Assembly (NCBI RefSeq): GCF_019679475.1
Contig: NZ_JAIEZP010000001.1
Location: 682,001-746,000, forward strand
Direction of reading: 5' to 3'
Origin: Hyphomonas sediminis
Lineage (GTDB): Bacteria; Pseudomonadota; Alphaproteobacteria; Caulobacterales; Hyphomonadaceae
DNA: 64,000 nt
Positions 26,990 through 34,996 of the stretch are shown here, in pieces; positions within the stretch are counted from its first letter, which is position 1, and every line of letters begins with the position of its first letter. The notes beneath the pieces are model-generated. The model ran no database searches. It was not told the origin of the DNA and saw only the letters and a list, made by a program, of their open reading frames with translations. The position numbers were made by a program, and so were the translations under genes.

Positions 26990-27594
26990 GTGGGGTCTCC
27001 TCCGATGGTGCCGGTCCGTAGCGGTCCGGCAGGTTTGTAATGGTTGATCATCACGCCGCCCGCCGTGGTCTGTGTCCGGATAAGTTTCAGCTCGCAAGGC
27101 GCCGCGCCGGAGAAAAAGCGTTTGCCCTCGCCCAGCAGTACGGGGAACACCAGCAGCAGCACATCCTCCGCCAGCCCCCTTTCCAGCAATACCGGCGTAA
27201 CGGTCGAGCTGCCCCAAACGATCAGCGGCGGCCCGTCCTGTGCCTTCAGGCGTGAAATGCCCGCCACAATGTCCGTGTCCAGTGCTTCTGCCGGTCCCCA
27301 GCTCAGGCTGTCGGGCCGGTGCGTTGCCACATATTTTACCGCGCCGTTCAGCTGGTCGGCCATCGGCCCGGGCTCGGCCTTCGGCCAATAATCGGCCCAG
27401 ATATCATAGGTCCGCCGCCCCAGCAGAAGGTCAAACCGTTCGCCATGTGCCGCCACGATCGCTTCGCCAATCGCGTCATCATCATGCGGCGCGGCCCATC
27501 CGCCATACGGGTAGTCGCCATCTTCATCCGGCCCGCCCGGCGCCTGGATGATGCCGTCCAGCGTGATATGTTCGATCACGGTAATTCTACGCAT
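26986..27594 (-). CDS. Dihydrofolate-reductase-like (RibD C-terminal fold) protein
   Basis: The 202-residue product starts MRRITVIEHITLDGIIQAPG at ATG 27594 and contains LLLGRRTYDIWADYWP, then LIVWGSSTVTPVLLERGLAEDVLLLVFPVLLGEGKRFF (family pattern given in two parts). This is the dihydrofolate-reductase/RibD-C fold seen in many small, uncharacterised NADPH reductases. The start overlaps the tetR stop by 8 bp and its own stop overlaps the SRPBCC ATG. The substrate is not predictable, and true DHFR activity is unlikely. Confidence 0.88.
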   Translation of the reverse strand: MRRITVIEHITLDGIIQAPGGPDEDGDYPYGGWAAPHDDDAIGEAIVAAHGERFDLLLGRRTYDIWADYWPKAEPGPMADQLNGAVKYVATHRPDSLSWGPAEALDTDIVAGISRLKAQDGPPLIVWGSSTVTPVLLERGLAEDVLLLVFPVLLGEGKRFFSGAAPCELKLIRTQTTAGGVMINHYKPAGPLRTGTIGGDPT

Positions 27595-28210
27595 TCGCCG
27601 CTCCCGCACAGGCGCCAAACAGGCCCAGAATATAGCGCTTCAAATGATCCAGGCTCTCGCGCGCCGGGGCGGCGTCACCGCTCGCCTTGGCCAGGATGAA
27701 AGCCCCTTGCGTCACCGCCACAATGTGCAGCGCCAGGCTCTGCGCGCTCCACGCGCCGGAAATCCCGCGTGCATCCATCGCCGCTTCAATATCAGGGACC
27801 AGCTTATCGCCATGCCGGCGCATGCTGTCCCAGGTGGCGGCGGCCACAGGCGGGCTCGTCGCCCAGGCTTCCTGCGCCATCGTGCCCACAAAACAGGTAA
27901 ACTCGGCAATCTCCCCGCTCATCATCTCGCGGCGCAGGTCGATATAGCCAAGCAGGCGCTCCAGCGGGTCTTGCGGCGCATGATAAGGCGCGGTCTCGAA
28001 GAAGGCTTCAGTCACCGCGGTCCAGTGATTGGCCGCGGCCGCGGCCAGCTCTTCCTTGCTCTTGAAGTGATGGAAGAACGCGCCTTTCGAAACGCCCGCC
28101 GCCGCGCAGATCTCATCCACGCTCGTCGCGGAAAGCCCCTTCTGGCGCACCAGCCCAAAGGCGGCTTCCATCAGATTATCCCGCGTCTGCGGGTTCGCCT
28201 TCCGGGCCAT
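27587..28210 (-). CDS. TetR-family regulator heading its own operon
   Basis: The 207-residue protein begins MARKANPQTRDNLMEAAFGL, followed by an HTH in TSVDEICAAAGVSKGAFFHHF, and ends with a helical ligand domain. ATG 28210 follows AGGAG by seven bases. An 18-bp near-palindrome lies between the -35 and -10 elements just upstream, which implies autorepression and coregulation of the reductase and SRPBCC genes downstream. The protein resembles the AcrR/NemR-type small-molecule sensors, but the ligand is unknown. Confidence 0.92.
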   Translation of the reverse strand: MARKANPQTRDNLMEAAFGLVRQKGLSATSVDEICAAAGVSKGAFFHHFKSKEELAAAAANHWTAVTEAFFETAPYHAPQDPLERLLGYIDLRREMMSGEIAEFTCFVGTMAQEAWATSPPVAAATWDSMRRHGDKLVPDIEAAMDARGISGAWSAQSLALHIVAVTQGAFILAKASGDAAPARESLDHLKRYILGLFGACAGAANA

Positions 28211-28230
28211 GGCCTGTCTCCTTGAAGAAT

Positions 28231-28260
28231 AACATACCAACTAGTCGGTATAATGGTCAA
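28231..28260 (-). promoter_or_regulatory. Promoter and operator of the tetR-reductase-SRPBCC operon
   Basis: On the minus strand TTGACC (28260-28255) and TATGTT (28236-28231) are 18 bp apart. The spacer holds ATACCAACTAGTCGGTAT (28234-28251), symmetrical at 16 of 18 positions and similar to known TetR-family operators of the ACCGACTAGTCGGT type. Repressor bound here would cover the promoter. Confidence 0.7.
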
Positions 28261-28262
28261 GC

Positions 28263-28280
28263 GGCCTTCTTTAGAAGGCC
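28263..28280. repeat. Perfect 18-bp palindrome upstream of the tetR promoter
   Basis: GGCCTTCTTTAGAAGGCC has perfect 8-bp arms around TT. It lies 3 bp beyond the -35 element and could be a second protein-binding site or a small hairpin. No gene is in the surrounding gap (28252-28608). Confidence 0.6.
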
Positions 28281-28351
28281 CCTGCAAAGGCGAAGGCCCG
28301 AGATTGAACCCGGCCAATCGAAACCTGAAACGCAAAACCGGCTCACAACCC

Positions 28352-28443
28352 GTAGGGCGGATAGAGCAAAGCGAAATCCGCCATCACCAAATACGGCGTC
28401 CGTACACGTCGGATTTCGGCTTCCCAGCCTCTATCCGACCTAC
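28352..28443. repeat. REP / inverse-REP pair (BIME-like), imperfect
   Basis: The element starts with GTAG (28352-28355), then a stem-loop with GGCGGAT and ATCCGCC arms, and ends with an inverted counterpart (GTCGGAT ... ATCCGAC) and CTAC (28440-28443). GTAG followed by an imperfect palindrome is the layout of REP sequences mobilised by RAYT (TnpA-REP) proteins. A better-preserved relative is at 63858-63944. No RAYT gene is in the window. Confidence 0.65.
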
Positions 28444-28489
28444 GAGTTGCGAGGTGACTAGGCCTTTCACCGGAACCCACGAGTTGTCC

Positions 28490-28580
28490 TTGGAGTCGAC
28501 ACGCCTTTGGGCGGGTTTGCATAACTTTTTAGTGCCCCGTTGGAGTTTTTGCCGCTCTCCTTGGAGTTTTCGTTGGAGTT
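28490..28580 (+). repeat. Cluster of TTGGAGTTTT direct repeats in a gene-free stretch
   Basis: TTGGAGT recurs at 28490, GTTGGAGTTTTT at 28539-28550, TTGGAGTTTT at 28561-28570 and GTTGGAGTT at 28572-28580. The gap from 28252 to 28608 otherwise holds only the palindrome and the REP pair. The same word occurs in opposite orientation at 29694-29705 and three times on the minus strand at 60865-60934. Confidence 0.6.
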
Positions 28581-28600
28581 ATTTTCCAGCGCTTACCCCG

Positions 28601-28637
28601 CAAAGAAAAAGCCCGCCGCGGGGGTCCGGGCGGGCTT
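28601..28637 (-). terminator. Terminator of the methyltransferase gene
   Basis: AAGCCCGCC (28609-28617) pairs with GGCGGGCTT (28629-28637) over an 11-nt loop; the minus strand then runs TTTTTCTTTG. The stem sits 24 bp beyond the stop of the gene ending at 28661. Confidence 0.85.
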
Positions 28638-28660
28638 GATCGGGAAGGGGGAAGGGCCGC

Positions 28661-29557
28661 TTATTCCGGTTTCCTGAACTTCAGGGTCATGCGGTCGCTT
28701 TCGCCGATGGCCTTGTAGGCTTCCGGGTCAAAGCCCTCGATGGTCGTGCCATCTGCCTTGGAGGTCGCGCTGTTGGGCGGCAGGGTCCACACGCCGAAGG
28801 GATGGTCGGCGGTGTCGGCCGGGTTGGCGTTCACTTCGCTGGCTTCCACGAACTCGAAACCGGCAGCGGCGGCCAGGCCCTTCACATAGTCCTCATGCAC
28901 ATAGCCGCTGGCAGCGGTCGGGTCCTGCATCGCAGTCGAGGGCAGGCGGTGCTCCACCACGCCCAGCGTGCCGCCGGGCTTCAGCGCCGCAAAGGCGTCG
29001 GTGAAGAACTTCTCGGTATAGCCGCCCGACATCCAGTTATGAATGTTGCGGAAGGTCAGCACGGCGTCGGCGGTGCCCGGCTCGGTCAGCGGGCCGGAAG
29101 TGGCCGAAAACGCTGAATATTCAATCGTTCCGAAGCGCGGGTCGGCATAGGCGTTCTTGAATTCGGTGAGGCGTTCTTCCATCCGCGCGCGGCGGTCGGC
29201 GTCTTCAACCGAGGCAATGTCGAAGCCGGCGGCCACCAGCGTGCCGCCGCCCGAGGCAAGCCAAGGCGCCAGGATGTTGGTATACCAGCCGCCGCCCGGC
29301 CAGATCTCGACCACTTTATACCCCGGCTCGATGCCGAAGAATTCCAGCGTCTCGGCCGGATGGCGCCACGGGTCGCGGGCTTTTTCTTCGGCGGAGCGGG
29401 CATCGGAATTGACGATATCGGCCAGCGTCACGGCGGGGGCAGCTTCGGTGGCGGCGGTCTCGGTGCCGGTTTCGGCGGGGGCATCGGTCGCCGGCGCCTG
29501 CGCAGAGCAGGCCGCCAGCATCAGGGCCGAGGCGGCCGCGAGCATCAGATTTTTCAT
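28661..29557 (-). CDS. Lipoprotein-anchored class I SAM-dependent methyltransferase
   Basis: The 298-residue protein starts MKNLMLAAASALMLAACSAQ, a signal peptide with lipobox LAAC, so it is probably an outer- or inner-membrane lipoprotein. After an Ala/Thr-rich linker comes a methyltransferase-like domain resembling COG4798: YKVVEIWPGGGWYTNIL as motif I, then TFRNIHNWM and GGTLGVVEHRLP. A SAM enzyme exported from the cytoplasm is odd, since SAM is not expected there, so the domain may bind something else. ATG 29557 is preceded by GGAGA. Confidence 0.82.
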   Translation of the reverse strand: MKNLMLAAASALMLAACSAQAPATDAPAETGTETAATEAAPAVTLADIVNSDARSAEEKARDPWRHPAETLEFFGIEPGYKVVEIWPGGGWYTNILAPWLASGGGTLVAAGFDIASVEDADRRARMEERLTEFKNAYADPRFGTIEYSAFSATSGPLTEPGTADAVLTFRNIHNWMSGGYTEKFFTDAFAALKPGGTLGVVEHRLPSTAMQDPTAASGYVHEDYVKGLAAAAGFEFVEASEVNANPADTADHPFGVWTLPPNSATSKADGTTIEGFDPEAYKAIGESDRMTLKFRKPE

Positions 29558-29579
29558 GGTGTGTCTCCATCCCAGGGTA

Positions 29580-29607
29580 CTTGATACCCCTCCTACGCTA
29601 CCCACAT
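29580..29607 (+). promoter_or_regulatory. Sigma-32-like heat-shock promoter for hsp20
   Basis: CTTGATA (29580-29586), a 14-bp spacer and CCCACAT (29601-29607) resemble the RpoH consensus CTTGAA / CCCCAT. It lies 127 bp before the hsp20 start, leaving room for a structured leader. Confidence 0.45.
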
Positions 29608-29706
29608 ACTCCTTGTCACGGTGCCGCCAGGCGGGCCGGGACCGGAGAAAAGTGCCAGCGCCACGCTTGGGCTGGGTCGTCACTTCCCCTCCGAAAAACT
29701 CCAACC

Positions 29707-29729
29707 GCAGTTGCTTTTGAGAGGACTGT
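29707..29729 (+). promoter_or_regulatory. ROSE-like RNA thermometer hairpin in the hsp20 leader
   Basis: CAG (29708-29710) pairs with CTG (29726-29728), and TTGCT (29711-29715) lies opposite GAGGA (29721-29725), the Shine-Dalgarno sequence of hsp20. The U(U/C)GCU-versus-AGGA pairing with an opposed G-G is the hallmark of ROSE elements that melt on heat shock in alphaproteobacterial hsp20 genes. No folding calculation was done. Confidence 0.55.
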
Positions 29730-29733
29730 CCAA

Positions 29734-30219
29734 ATGAGCAATATCGACCTTACCCCCCTTTATCGCACCATGGTCGGCTTCGACCGTATGGCCAACATGA
29801 TCGACCAGGCCTCCCGTCTGGATGGTGCGCAGGGCTATCCCCCTTATAATATCGAGAGAGTCGACGAGAACGCCTTCGCCATTGAGATCGCGGTCGCCGG
29901 CTTCACCCAGGAAGACCTTGAAATCGAAACCAAGGAAGGCCTGCTCACGGTCGCCGGCAAGAAAGGCGAACCCGAAGACGGCAATGGCCGCAACTTCCTG
30001 CATCGCGGCATCGCGCAGCGCAGTTTCATCCGCCGCTTCCAGCTCGCCGATCACGTAATCGTGACCGGGGCGAGCCTCGAGCATGGCGTCCTGCGCATCG
30101 ATCTGATCCGCGAAATTCCGGAAGAAAAGAAAGCCCGCAAGATCGAAATCGGAGACGGCACCGTTGCCAAGGGTCCGAAGCTGATCGGCAAGAAGTCCGC
30201 CACAGACAACGCAGCCTGA
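29734..30219 (+). CDS. Small heat-shock protein (Hsp20/IbpA family)
   Basis: ATP-independent holdase that binds unfolding proteins. The 161-residue protein begins MSNIDLTPLYRTMVGFDRMA. It carries the alpha-crystallin domain at about 40-130 (YNIERVDENAFAIEIAVAGF and later GASLEHGVLRIDLIREIPE, where GVLRIDL is the typical G-x-L motif), with a C-terminal IPEEKKARKIEIG. ATG 29734 is eight bases after AGGA. Promoter and leader suggest heat-shock control at both transcription and translation. Confidence 0.95.
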   Translation: MSNIDLTPLYRTMVGFDRMANMIDQASRLDGAQGYPPYNIERVDENAFAIEIAVAGFTQEDLEIETKEGLLTVAGKKGEPEDGNGRNFLHRGIAQRSFIRRFQLADHVIVTGASLEHGVLRIDLIREIPEEKKARKIEIGDGTVAKGPKLIGKKSATDNAA

Positions 30220-30268
30220 TGGTTTAAGACCAGTATAGTGCGTTTGCCGCGAGGCGACGGAACGAAAG

Positions 30269-30298
30269 CCCCCGTGGTTCAGGCCGCGGGGGTTTTTT
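30269..30298 (+). terminator. Terminator of hsp20
   Basis: CCCCCGTGG (30269-30277) pairs with CCGCGGGGG (30284-30292), one G-T wobble, 6-nt loop, followed by TTTTTT (30293-30298). It overlaps the 3' end of the convergent GST gene. Confidence 0.88.
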
Positions 30299-31304
30299 GC
30301 GGCTGGCGCTCGGCAAAGAATTCCGCCGCGCCCGCTTCTGCCAGGAACTCGGCCAGGGCAGGGGCTTCCTTCAGGGCTGCGCGCACGCGGTCCTGCAATT
30401 TCTGGAAGCTGCGCCCGGCATAGCTCTGGGTCGCCTGCTCGAACAGGCCATCGTCCAGCGTCACGGAGAAGCGCTTCTTCTGGCGCGAGGCGCTCGCCGC
30501 ATTGGCTTTCGCCCAGGGCAGGAAGGTGCGCGCGGCTTCGCCATCAAACAGCGCCAGCAGCGTCGGCTTCAGCGCTTCCAGCGTCGCATACGGGCCGCCC
30601 GCCTGCGGGTCGATCATATGCTCGCACCATGCCACCAGGAACGGCGCGCGATCGGCCAGCCAGGCTGCCGGTGTCGGGTCCGTCAGCATCTGCTGGAACT
30701 GCGCGGCCAGCGCAAAATCCGCCGCCGACGGATGACCGCCGAAAATGAAGAGGTGGTTCTGCAGGTGCGCGTTCAGGCGCAGCGCAAAGCGGCGATAGCT
30801 GGTTTCCAGCGTCGCGGCATTCTCATGTTCAGCGCCCACCAGCGGCAGGCGCGCGGCCATCCGGTCGCCCACCTGCTTGGATGCGGCTTTGTAAGCGCGC
30901 GGGCGCTTGCCGCCGTTCAGCTGCACCAGCGCGCGAAGCGCGGCGGCGTCGCGGTCCGGCAACTGGCCCCAGCGCTGCTGGAACATCGCCTTGTTCAGCC
31001 ACTCGTCGGCATAGTCTTCCAGGATCAGCGACAGCGCCGCCAGCGTCGCATCGTCGGGCTGTGCGGCGGGTTCGGGGAATGCCTGCTCAAGCGCTGCCAG
31101 CATCTGCGTCGAATCCTGGCTCACCTTACCCTCGGGCGAGAGGAGCAGCGGTACGGTCGGCGTCTTCGCCAGCTCGCGGAATTCCGCTTCATTCGCTGCC
31201 GAGCGCGAGATCCATTCGAACTCAGCGCCCTTGAAACGGAGCGCCGCGCGCACCTTGAGCGAGTAGGGCGACGTCTCGGCGCCGAAGAGTCTGTAGCCAG
31301 CCAT
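30279..31304 (-). CDS. Glutathione S-transferase family protein with C-terminal extension
   Basis: The 341-residue protein starts MAGYRLFGAETSPYSLKVRA at ATG 31304 and shows a thioredoxin-like GST N-terminal domain (SPYS in place of a catalytic Ser/Cys/Tyr, LAKTPTVPLLL, and SQDSTQML for glutathione contact). A helical GST C-terminal domain follows. It is about 120 residues longer than a standard GST; the extra C-terminal part is Ala-rich and charged. Substrate unknown. It diverges from the glycosyltransferase gene. Confidence 0.82.
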   Translation of the reverse strand: MAGYRLFGAETSPYSLKVRAALRFKGAEFEWISRSAANEAEFRELAKTPTVPLLLSPEGKVSQDSTQMLAALEQAFPEPAAQPDDATLAALSLILEDYADEWLNKAMFQQRWGQLPDRDAAALRALVQLNGGKRPRAYKAASKQVGDRMAARLPLVGAEHENAATLETSYRRFALRLNAHLQNHLFIFGGHPSAADFALAAQFQQMLTDPTPAAWLADRAPFLVAWCEHMIDPQAGGPYATLEALKPTLLALFDGEAARTFLPWAKANAASASRQKKRFSVTLDDGLFEQATQSYAGRSFQKLQDRVRAALKEAPALAEFLAEAGAAEFFAERQPQKTPAA

Positions 31305-31435
31305 CAGGTCGGTCCCATCGGAAACAAGGGGTCTCTGTAGGCAGAACACTGCCCGCTGCCAAGCATAGTTTGCCGCCGAAGCTGTTCCCCGGTATGCGCT
31401 GTTGCAACAGGATAACGCCCTCAAGGGAGAACCAG

Positions 31436-32485
31436 ATGCGGGTAATGCACGTCATGGCAGGCGCGGCCGAAGGCGGCGCAGAGAATATCATGCTGGAGTC
31501 GGTGCTTGCCCTCGGCGAAGCAGGGCACACCCAGCATGTCGTCACGCGGCCCGATAATCAGTTCCGGATTTCGCAGTTCCGCGATGCTGGCATCGGCGTC
31601 GATACCGCCAGTTTCAACAATGCCTGGCCGTTTCCCACACGCGGTGTCATCAACCGTGCCATCAAATCCTTCCAGCCCGACATCATCGAATACTGGATGG
31701 GCCGCGCCGGGCAGTTCGCGCCCAAGGCGTATCGCAACCGCTCGATCGCTTGGTATGGCGGCTATTACAAGCTCGCCCGCTTTACCAATTGCGAATGGCA
31801 TGTCGGCCTGACGATTGATCTTCTCCGCCATATCCGGGAGCAGGGGGTCGCGGAGGATCGCTCCGCCATCATCCATACGTATGCGGATTTCACCGGTTCG
31901 GCCCCGGCAGACCGCGCCGCGCTGAACACGCCGGCAGACGCCCCGGTCGCCCTCGCTCTCGCGCGCCTTCACGAGAAAAAAGGCCTCGACACCCTGCTCG
32001 ACGCGACGGCGAAAGTGCCCGGCCTCTATGTGTGGATCGCTGGCGAAGGCCCGCTGGAAGCTGAACTCAAAGCGCATTGCACGCGCCTTGGCCTTGACGA
32101 CCGCGTGCGCTTCCTCGGCTGGCGGAATGATCGCGGCGCGCTTCTGGAAGCCTGCGATGTTGTGGCGTTTCCTTCCCGTTACGAACCCTTCGGCACGGTG
32201 ACGGTCGATGCCTGGGCCGCGTCTCGCCCGCTGGTGGCGGCTGATGCAGTTGGCCCGGCGGCTTATGTGAAGAACGAGATCAACGGCCTCCTCATTCCGA
32301 AGAATGATGTTGATGCCCTCGCCACGGCGCTCTCCCGCGTGATCACCGACAAGGATCTTGCCGCGCGGATCGTTGCCGGCGGGCGCGAAAGCTATGAGGC
32401 GCAATTCAACAAGGCCGCTTTCCAGCGCGACTCGCAGGCATTCTACGAGCGCATCCTTGCCCATGCTGGCCCGTTCAAGGCCTGA
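31436..32485 (+). CDS. GT4-type glycosyltransferase
   Basis: The 349-residue protein begins MRVMHVMAGAAEGGAENIML, an N-terminal GT-B fold with a GGAE loop. It has the C-terminal donor-binding domain with LARLHEKKGLDTLLDA and PSRYEPFGTVTVDAWAASRP, including the E-x7-type retaining GT4 motif. It probably transfers a sugar from a nucleotide donor to a cell-envelope glycan. ATG 31436 is preceded by AAGGGAG. It is a single gene; the acceptor cannot be inferred. Confidence 0.92.
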   Translation: MRVMHVMAGAAEGGAENIMLESVLALGEAGHTQHVVTRPDNQFRISQFRDAGIGVDTASFNNAWPFPTRGVINRAIKSFQPDIIEYWMGRAGQFAPKAYRNRSIAWYGGYYKLARFTNCEWHVGLTIDLLRHIREQGVAEDRSAIIHTYADFTGSAPADRAALNTPADAPVALALARLHEKKGLDTLLDATAKVPGLYVWIAGEGPLEAELKAHCTRLGLDDRVRFLGWRNDRGALLEACDVVAFPSRYEPFGTVTVDAWAASRPLVAADAVGPAAYVKNEINGLLIPKNDVDALATALSRVITDKDLAARIVAGGRESYEAQFNKAAFQRDSQAFYERILAHAGPFKA

Positions 32486-32935
32486 TCAGCCAGCAGCGGT
32501 CGCCCTGAAAAACCAGCCGTAAAGGCGCGCGGCCTGGCGTTTGCCAAGGCCGGTTTCCACGCGGATGCCAGCCTCGCGCAGGATGCGAAGCCCGTCGCGT
32601 GCGGTGGGGTGGGGGTCTTCAATCGCCACCACGACGCGGGCAATTCCCGCCGTCACCAGCTTGTTCGCGCAGGACGGCGCGCCCGATGAGCGCTCGCGGC
32701 AAGGCTCCAGCGTCACATAGGCTGTCCCGCCTTTTGCGCGGGTGCCCGCTTCCTCCAGCGCAATCTCTTCGGCATGCGGCCTGCCGCCTGTGCCAGTCAC
32801 GCCCGCGCCAACGATATGGCCGTCTGCATCCAGCAGGATACAGCCTACGGATGGGTTCTGGCCTGTGAGGCCCTGATTGAGACGGGCGAGCGCAAAGGCC
32901 CGCCCCATCATCCGGCGGTCGCGGCGCTGGCTCAC
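32486..32935 (-). CDS. Stand-alone RibD-type cytidine/deoxycytidylate deaminase domain
   Basis: The 149-residue protein has the zinc deaminase motifs [11 protein letters not shown] (HAE) and [15 protein letters not shown] (PC-x7-PSC spacing), as in the N-terminal half of RibD, which deaminates the pyrimidine intermediate of riboflavin synthesis. The reductase half is missing, although the protein is intact otherwise. It starts with GTG 32935, which overlaps the gpmA stop by four bases. Whether it works in riboflavin synthesis is uncertain, since a full ribD could lie elsewhere. Confidence 0.8.
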   Translation of the reverse strand: MSQRRDRRMMGRAFALARLNQGLTGQNPSVGCILLDADGHIVGAGVTGTGGRPHAEEIALEEAGTRAKGGTAYVTLEPCRERSSGAPSCANKLVTAGIARVVVAIEDPHPTARDGLRILREAGIRVETGLGKRQAARLYGWFFRATAAG

Positions 32936-33645
32936 GGCAGCGCAGGCAGCGGCTGGGCGCGGCTGTCGTCGAGATAACGCACCGAAACTGGTTTCAGGTT
33001 TGCGTCGAGTTCGATCAGCAGCGGATTGCCCGTCGGGATCTCGACGCCCGTGATCGACTCATCAGGCACCTTGAACAAGTGCTTCACCAGCGCGCGCAGC
33101 GAATTGCCATGCGCGGCGATCAGCGTGTCCTTTCCGGCCAGCAGTTCGGGCGCAATGCGCTGTTCCCAATAGGGCAGCACGCGGTCGAGTGTCGTTTTCA
33201 GGCTTTCCGTGTTCGGAATATCGATGCCGCGATAGCGCGGATCGGTGGACAGGTCATAGGTGCTGCCAACTTCCAGCGGCGGGGGCGGAATATCATAGCT
33301 GCGGCGCCACACATGCACCTGGTCTTCGCCATGCTTGGCGGCAGTCTCTGCCTTGTCGAGGCCGGTCAGGCCGCCATAGTGGCGCTCGTTCAGGTGCCAG
33401 TCTTTTTCAATCGGCAGCCACACACGCTTCATTTCTGTCAGTGCCAGCCAGAGCGTGCGGATGGCGCGGGTCTGAACGCTGGTGAAGCCGGCGCGGAAAT
33501 CGGCGTCGAGGGCGGCGATCATCTGGCCGGCCTTGCGGGCTTCGGCTTCGCCTTTCTCGGTCAGGTCCGCATCCCACCATCCGGTGAAGCGATTTTCCAG
33601 GTTCCAGGCCGACTGGCCGTGCCGGATCAGGACGAGCTTTGTCAT
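32932..33645 (-). CDS. gpmA: 2,3-bisphosphoglycerate-dependent phosphoglycerate mutase
   Basis: Interconverts 3- and 2-phosphoglycerate in glycolysis. The 237-residue protein has the phospho-His motif RHGQSAWN (residues 8-15), [13 protein letters not shown] after it, and the distal His in [13 protein letters not shown]. Length is typical for dPGM. It is coupled to the RibD-type deaminase gene by the GTGA overlap. Confidence 0.95.
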   Translation of the reverse strand: MTKLVLIRHGQSAWNLENRFTGWWDADLTEKGEAEARKAGQMIAALDADFRAGFTSVQTRAIRTLWLALTEMKRVWLPIEKDWHLNERHYGGLTGLDKAETAAKHGEDQVHVWRRSYDIPPPPLEVGSTYDLSTDPRYRGIDIPNTESLKTTLDRVLPYWEQRIAPELLAGKDTLIAAHGNSLRALVKHLFKVPDESITGVEIPTGNPLLIELDANLKPVSVRYLDDSRAQPLPALP

Positions 33646-33727
33646 GGCATTCCTCGATTGATGTCTATGTGCCGCCCCTGCGGGCAGGCTGGGTCCGCCG
33701 TTCTCTTCCCTGCAAATCCGGGGAAAT

Positions 33728-34867
33728 TCAAGCGCTCATCACGCGCATCAGCTCTGCAAAGGCCAGAACCACGTGATAGCCGGTTGATGCCGGCGTGAAG
33801 GTGGAAAGGGGCGCGCCGTTGGGGCCGATATGCTCCATCCAGCCGCCATCTTCGGTCAAATGCTCATCCATCAGGATGTCGAAGCTGCGGCAGGCGGCGG
33901 CGGCAAAGCGCTCTTCGCGCCGGATTTCATACATTGCCAGATGCGCTTTCAGCGCTTCAGCCTGCCCCCAGGTGCGCCGCGAGGCATCAATCGGCGCGCC
34001 CCCGCGCGCTGCCTTGAGGATCACGCGCCCCTCAACGTCCAGCGTGGAGAGGGAATAGGTGTAAAGGCGCTGTGCCGCCTCGGGCACCGGTTGCCCGGCA
34101 GCTTTGGCCCATTCATGCAGCAGCCACACCCATTCCAGCTGGTGGCCAGGTTCCACAATCCGCGAAGGATCACCGGGCAGCATCGCCCAGTCCGGCGCAA
34201 ACACTTCGCCCAGAAGGCCGCCATCGCCCGCCGTCAGCTTGGTCTCGAACAGTTCGAACAGCTCGCCCGCGCGGCGCAGGTGCCCGCCATCAGGATCTGC
34301 GCCATGCAGCGAGAGGCAGGCTTCCAGCAGATGCATGTGCGGGTTCTGTTCGCGCTCGTCGGCGCGGGGCAGGGCCTCGGCATAGCCGCCATGAGGGTCA
34401 CGCGCCAGCCGGTCGAGATTGGTGAGAATGCTGCGTGCGGCCGCAATCGCGGCGTCCGCAGGGCCCGGCCCGCGCGCGGCTTCTGCAAGGGCAAACAGCG
34501 CAAAAGCCGTGTCGTAAAGATCGAAGGTGGTGTCTGTCAGGCCCGTGCCCTCAAGGCTCAGCGCGCGGCCCGGCAGGCCCTCGCTGTTCAGCGCGGGTCC
34601 GGCCAGGGTCGCGATCCCGGCATTGACGAGCTTGGCGGCGGTGTCGCGTTTCCAGCCCATCCGCCAGGCTTCGGTGAACACATAAGTCTGGCGCGCCTGA
34701 ACGCGCACGCGGGTCGTGTCTCCGGGTTTGTCGTCCAGCGACAGGGTCAGGGCTTCAGGAAACAGGCCAGCCTGATTCACCCCATGGTCCGCCCACAGCG
34801 GAAAACAGCTGTCGAACAGCCAGCCCCGCGCTTCCCTGGCGCGCCGTTGAAGTGCCGCAACCGACAT
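33728..34867 (-). CDS. AGE-family epimerase/isomerase
   Basis: N-acylglucosamine 2-epimerase superfamily protein with an (alpha/alpha)6 barrel; relatives include GlcNAc 2-epimerase and mannose or sulfoquinovose isomerases. The 379-residue protein starts [20 protein letters not shown] and contains [44 protein letters not shown] and [14 protein letters not shown]; the His residues of the last two are the probable catalytic pair. I chose ATG 34867 after AAGGA. Substrate is not assigned. Confidence 0.88.
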   Translation of the reverse strand: MSVAALQRRAREARGWLFDSCFPLWADHGVNQAGLFPEALTLSLDDKPGDTTRVRVQARQTYVFTEAWRMGWKRDTAAKLVNAGIATLAGPALNSEGLPGRALSLEGTGLTDTTFDLYDTAFALFALAEAARGPGPADAAIAAARSILTNLDRLARDPHGGYAEALPRADEREQNPHMHLLEACLSLHGADPDGGHLRRAGELFELFETKLTAGDGGLLGEVFAPDWAMLPGDPSRIVEPGHQLEWVWLLHEWAKAAGQPVPEAAQRLYTYSLSTLDVEGRVILKAARGGAPIDASRRTWGQAEALKAHLAMYEIRREERFAAAACRSFDILMDEHLTEDGGWMEHIGPNGAPLSTFTPASTGYHVVLAFAELMRVMSA

Positions 34868-34996
34868 AAGTCCTTGCCTTCTCCCTGATTTCACCGCTGC
34901 AATTGGCTCGCCACAACGGTGTTCCTCCTGCTAACAGGAGCCTTGGAAATTGGCCAGCGCCCCATGCTGGGGCTTTGCAGGAGAGATGTAGCGCCG

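Noticed and set aside
28222..28461. Plus-strand frame of 79 codons starting at the tetR promoter
   Set aside because: It runs through the palindrome and REP pair; composition and repeats show it is not coding.
29558..29733. Shadow frame beginning in the hsp20 leader that extends the Hsp20 N-terminus
   Set aside because: It would run through the promoter and ROSE-like hairpin; ATG 29734 with AGGA is the standard start.
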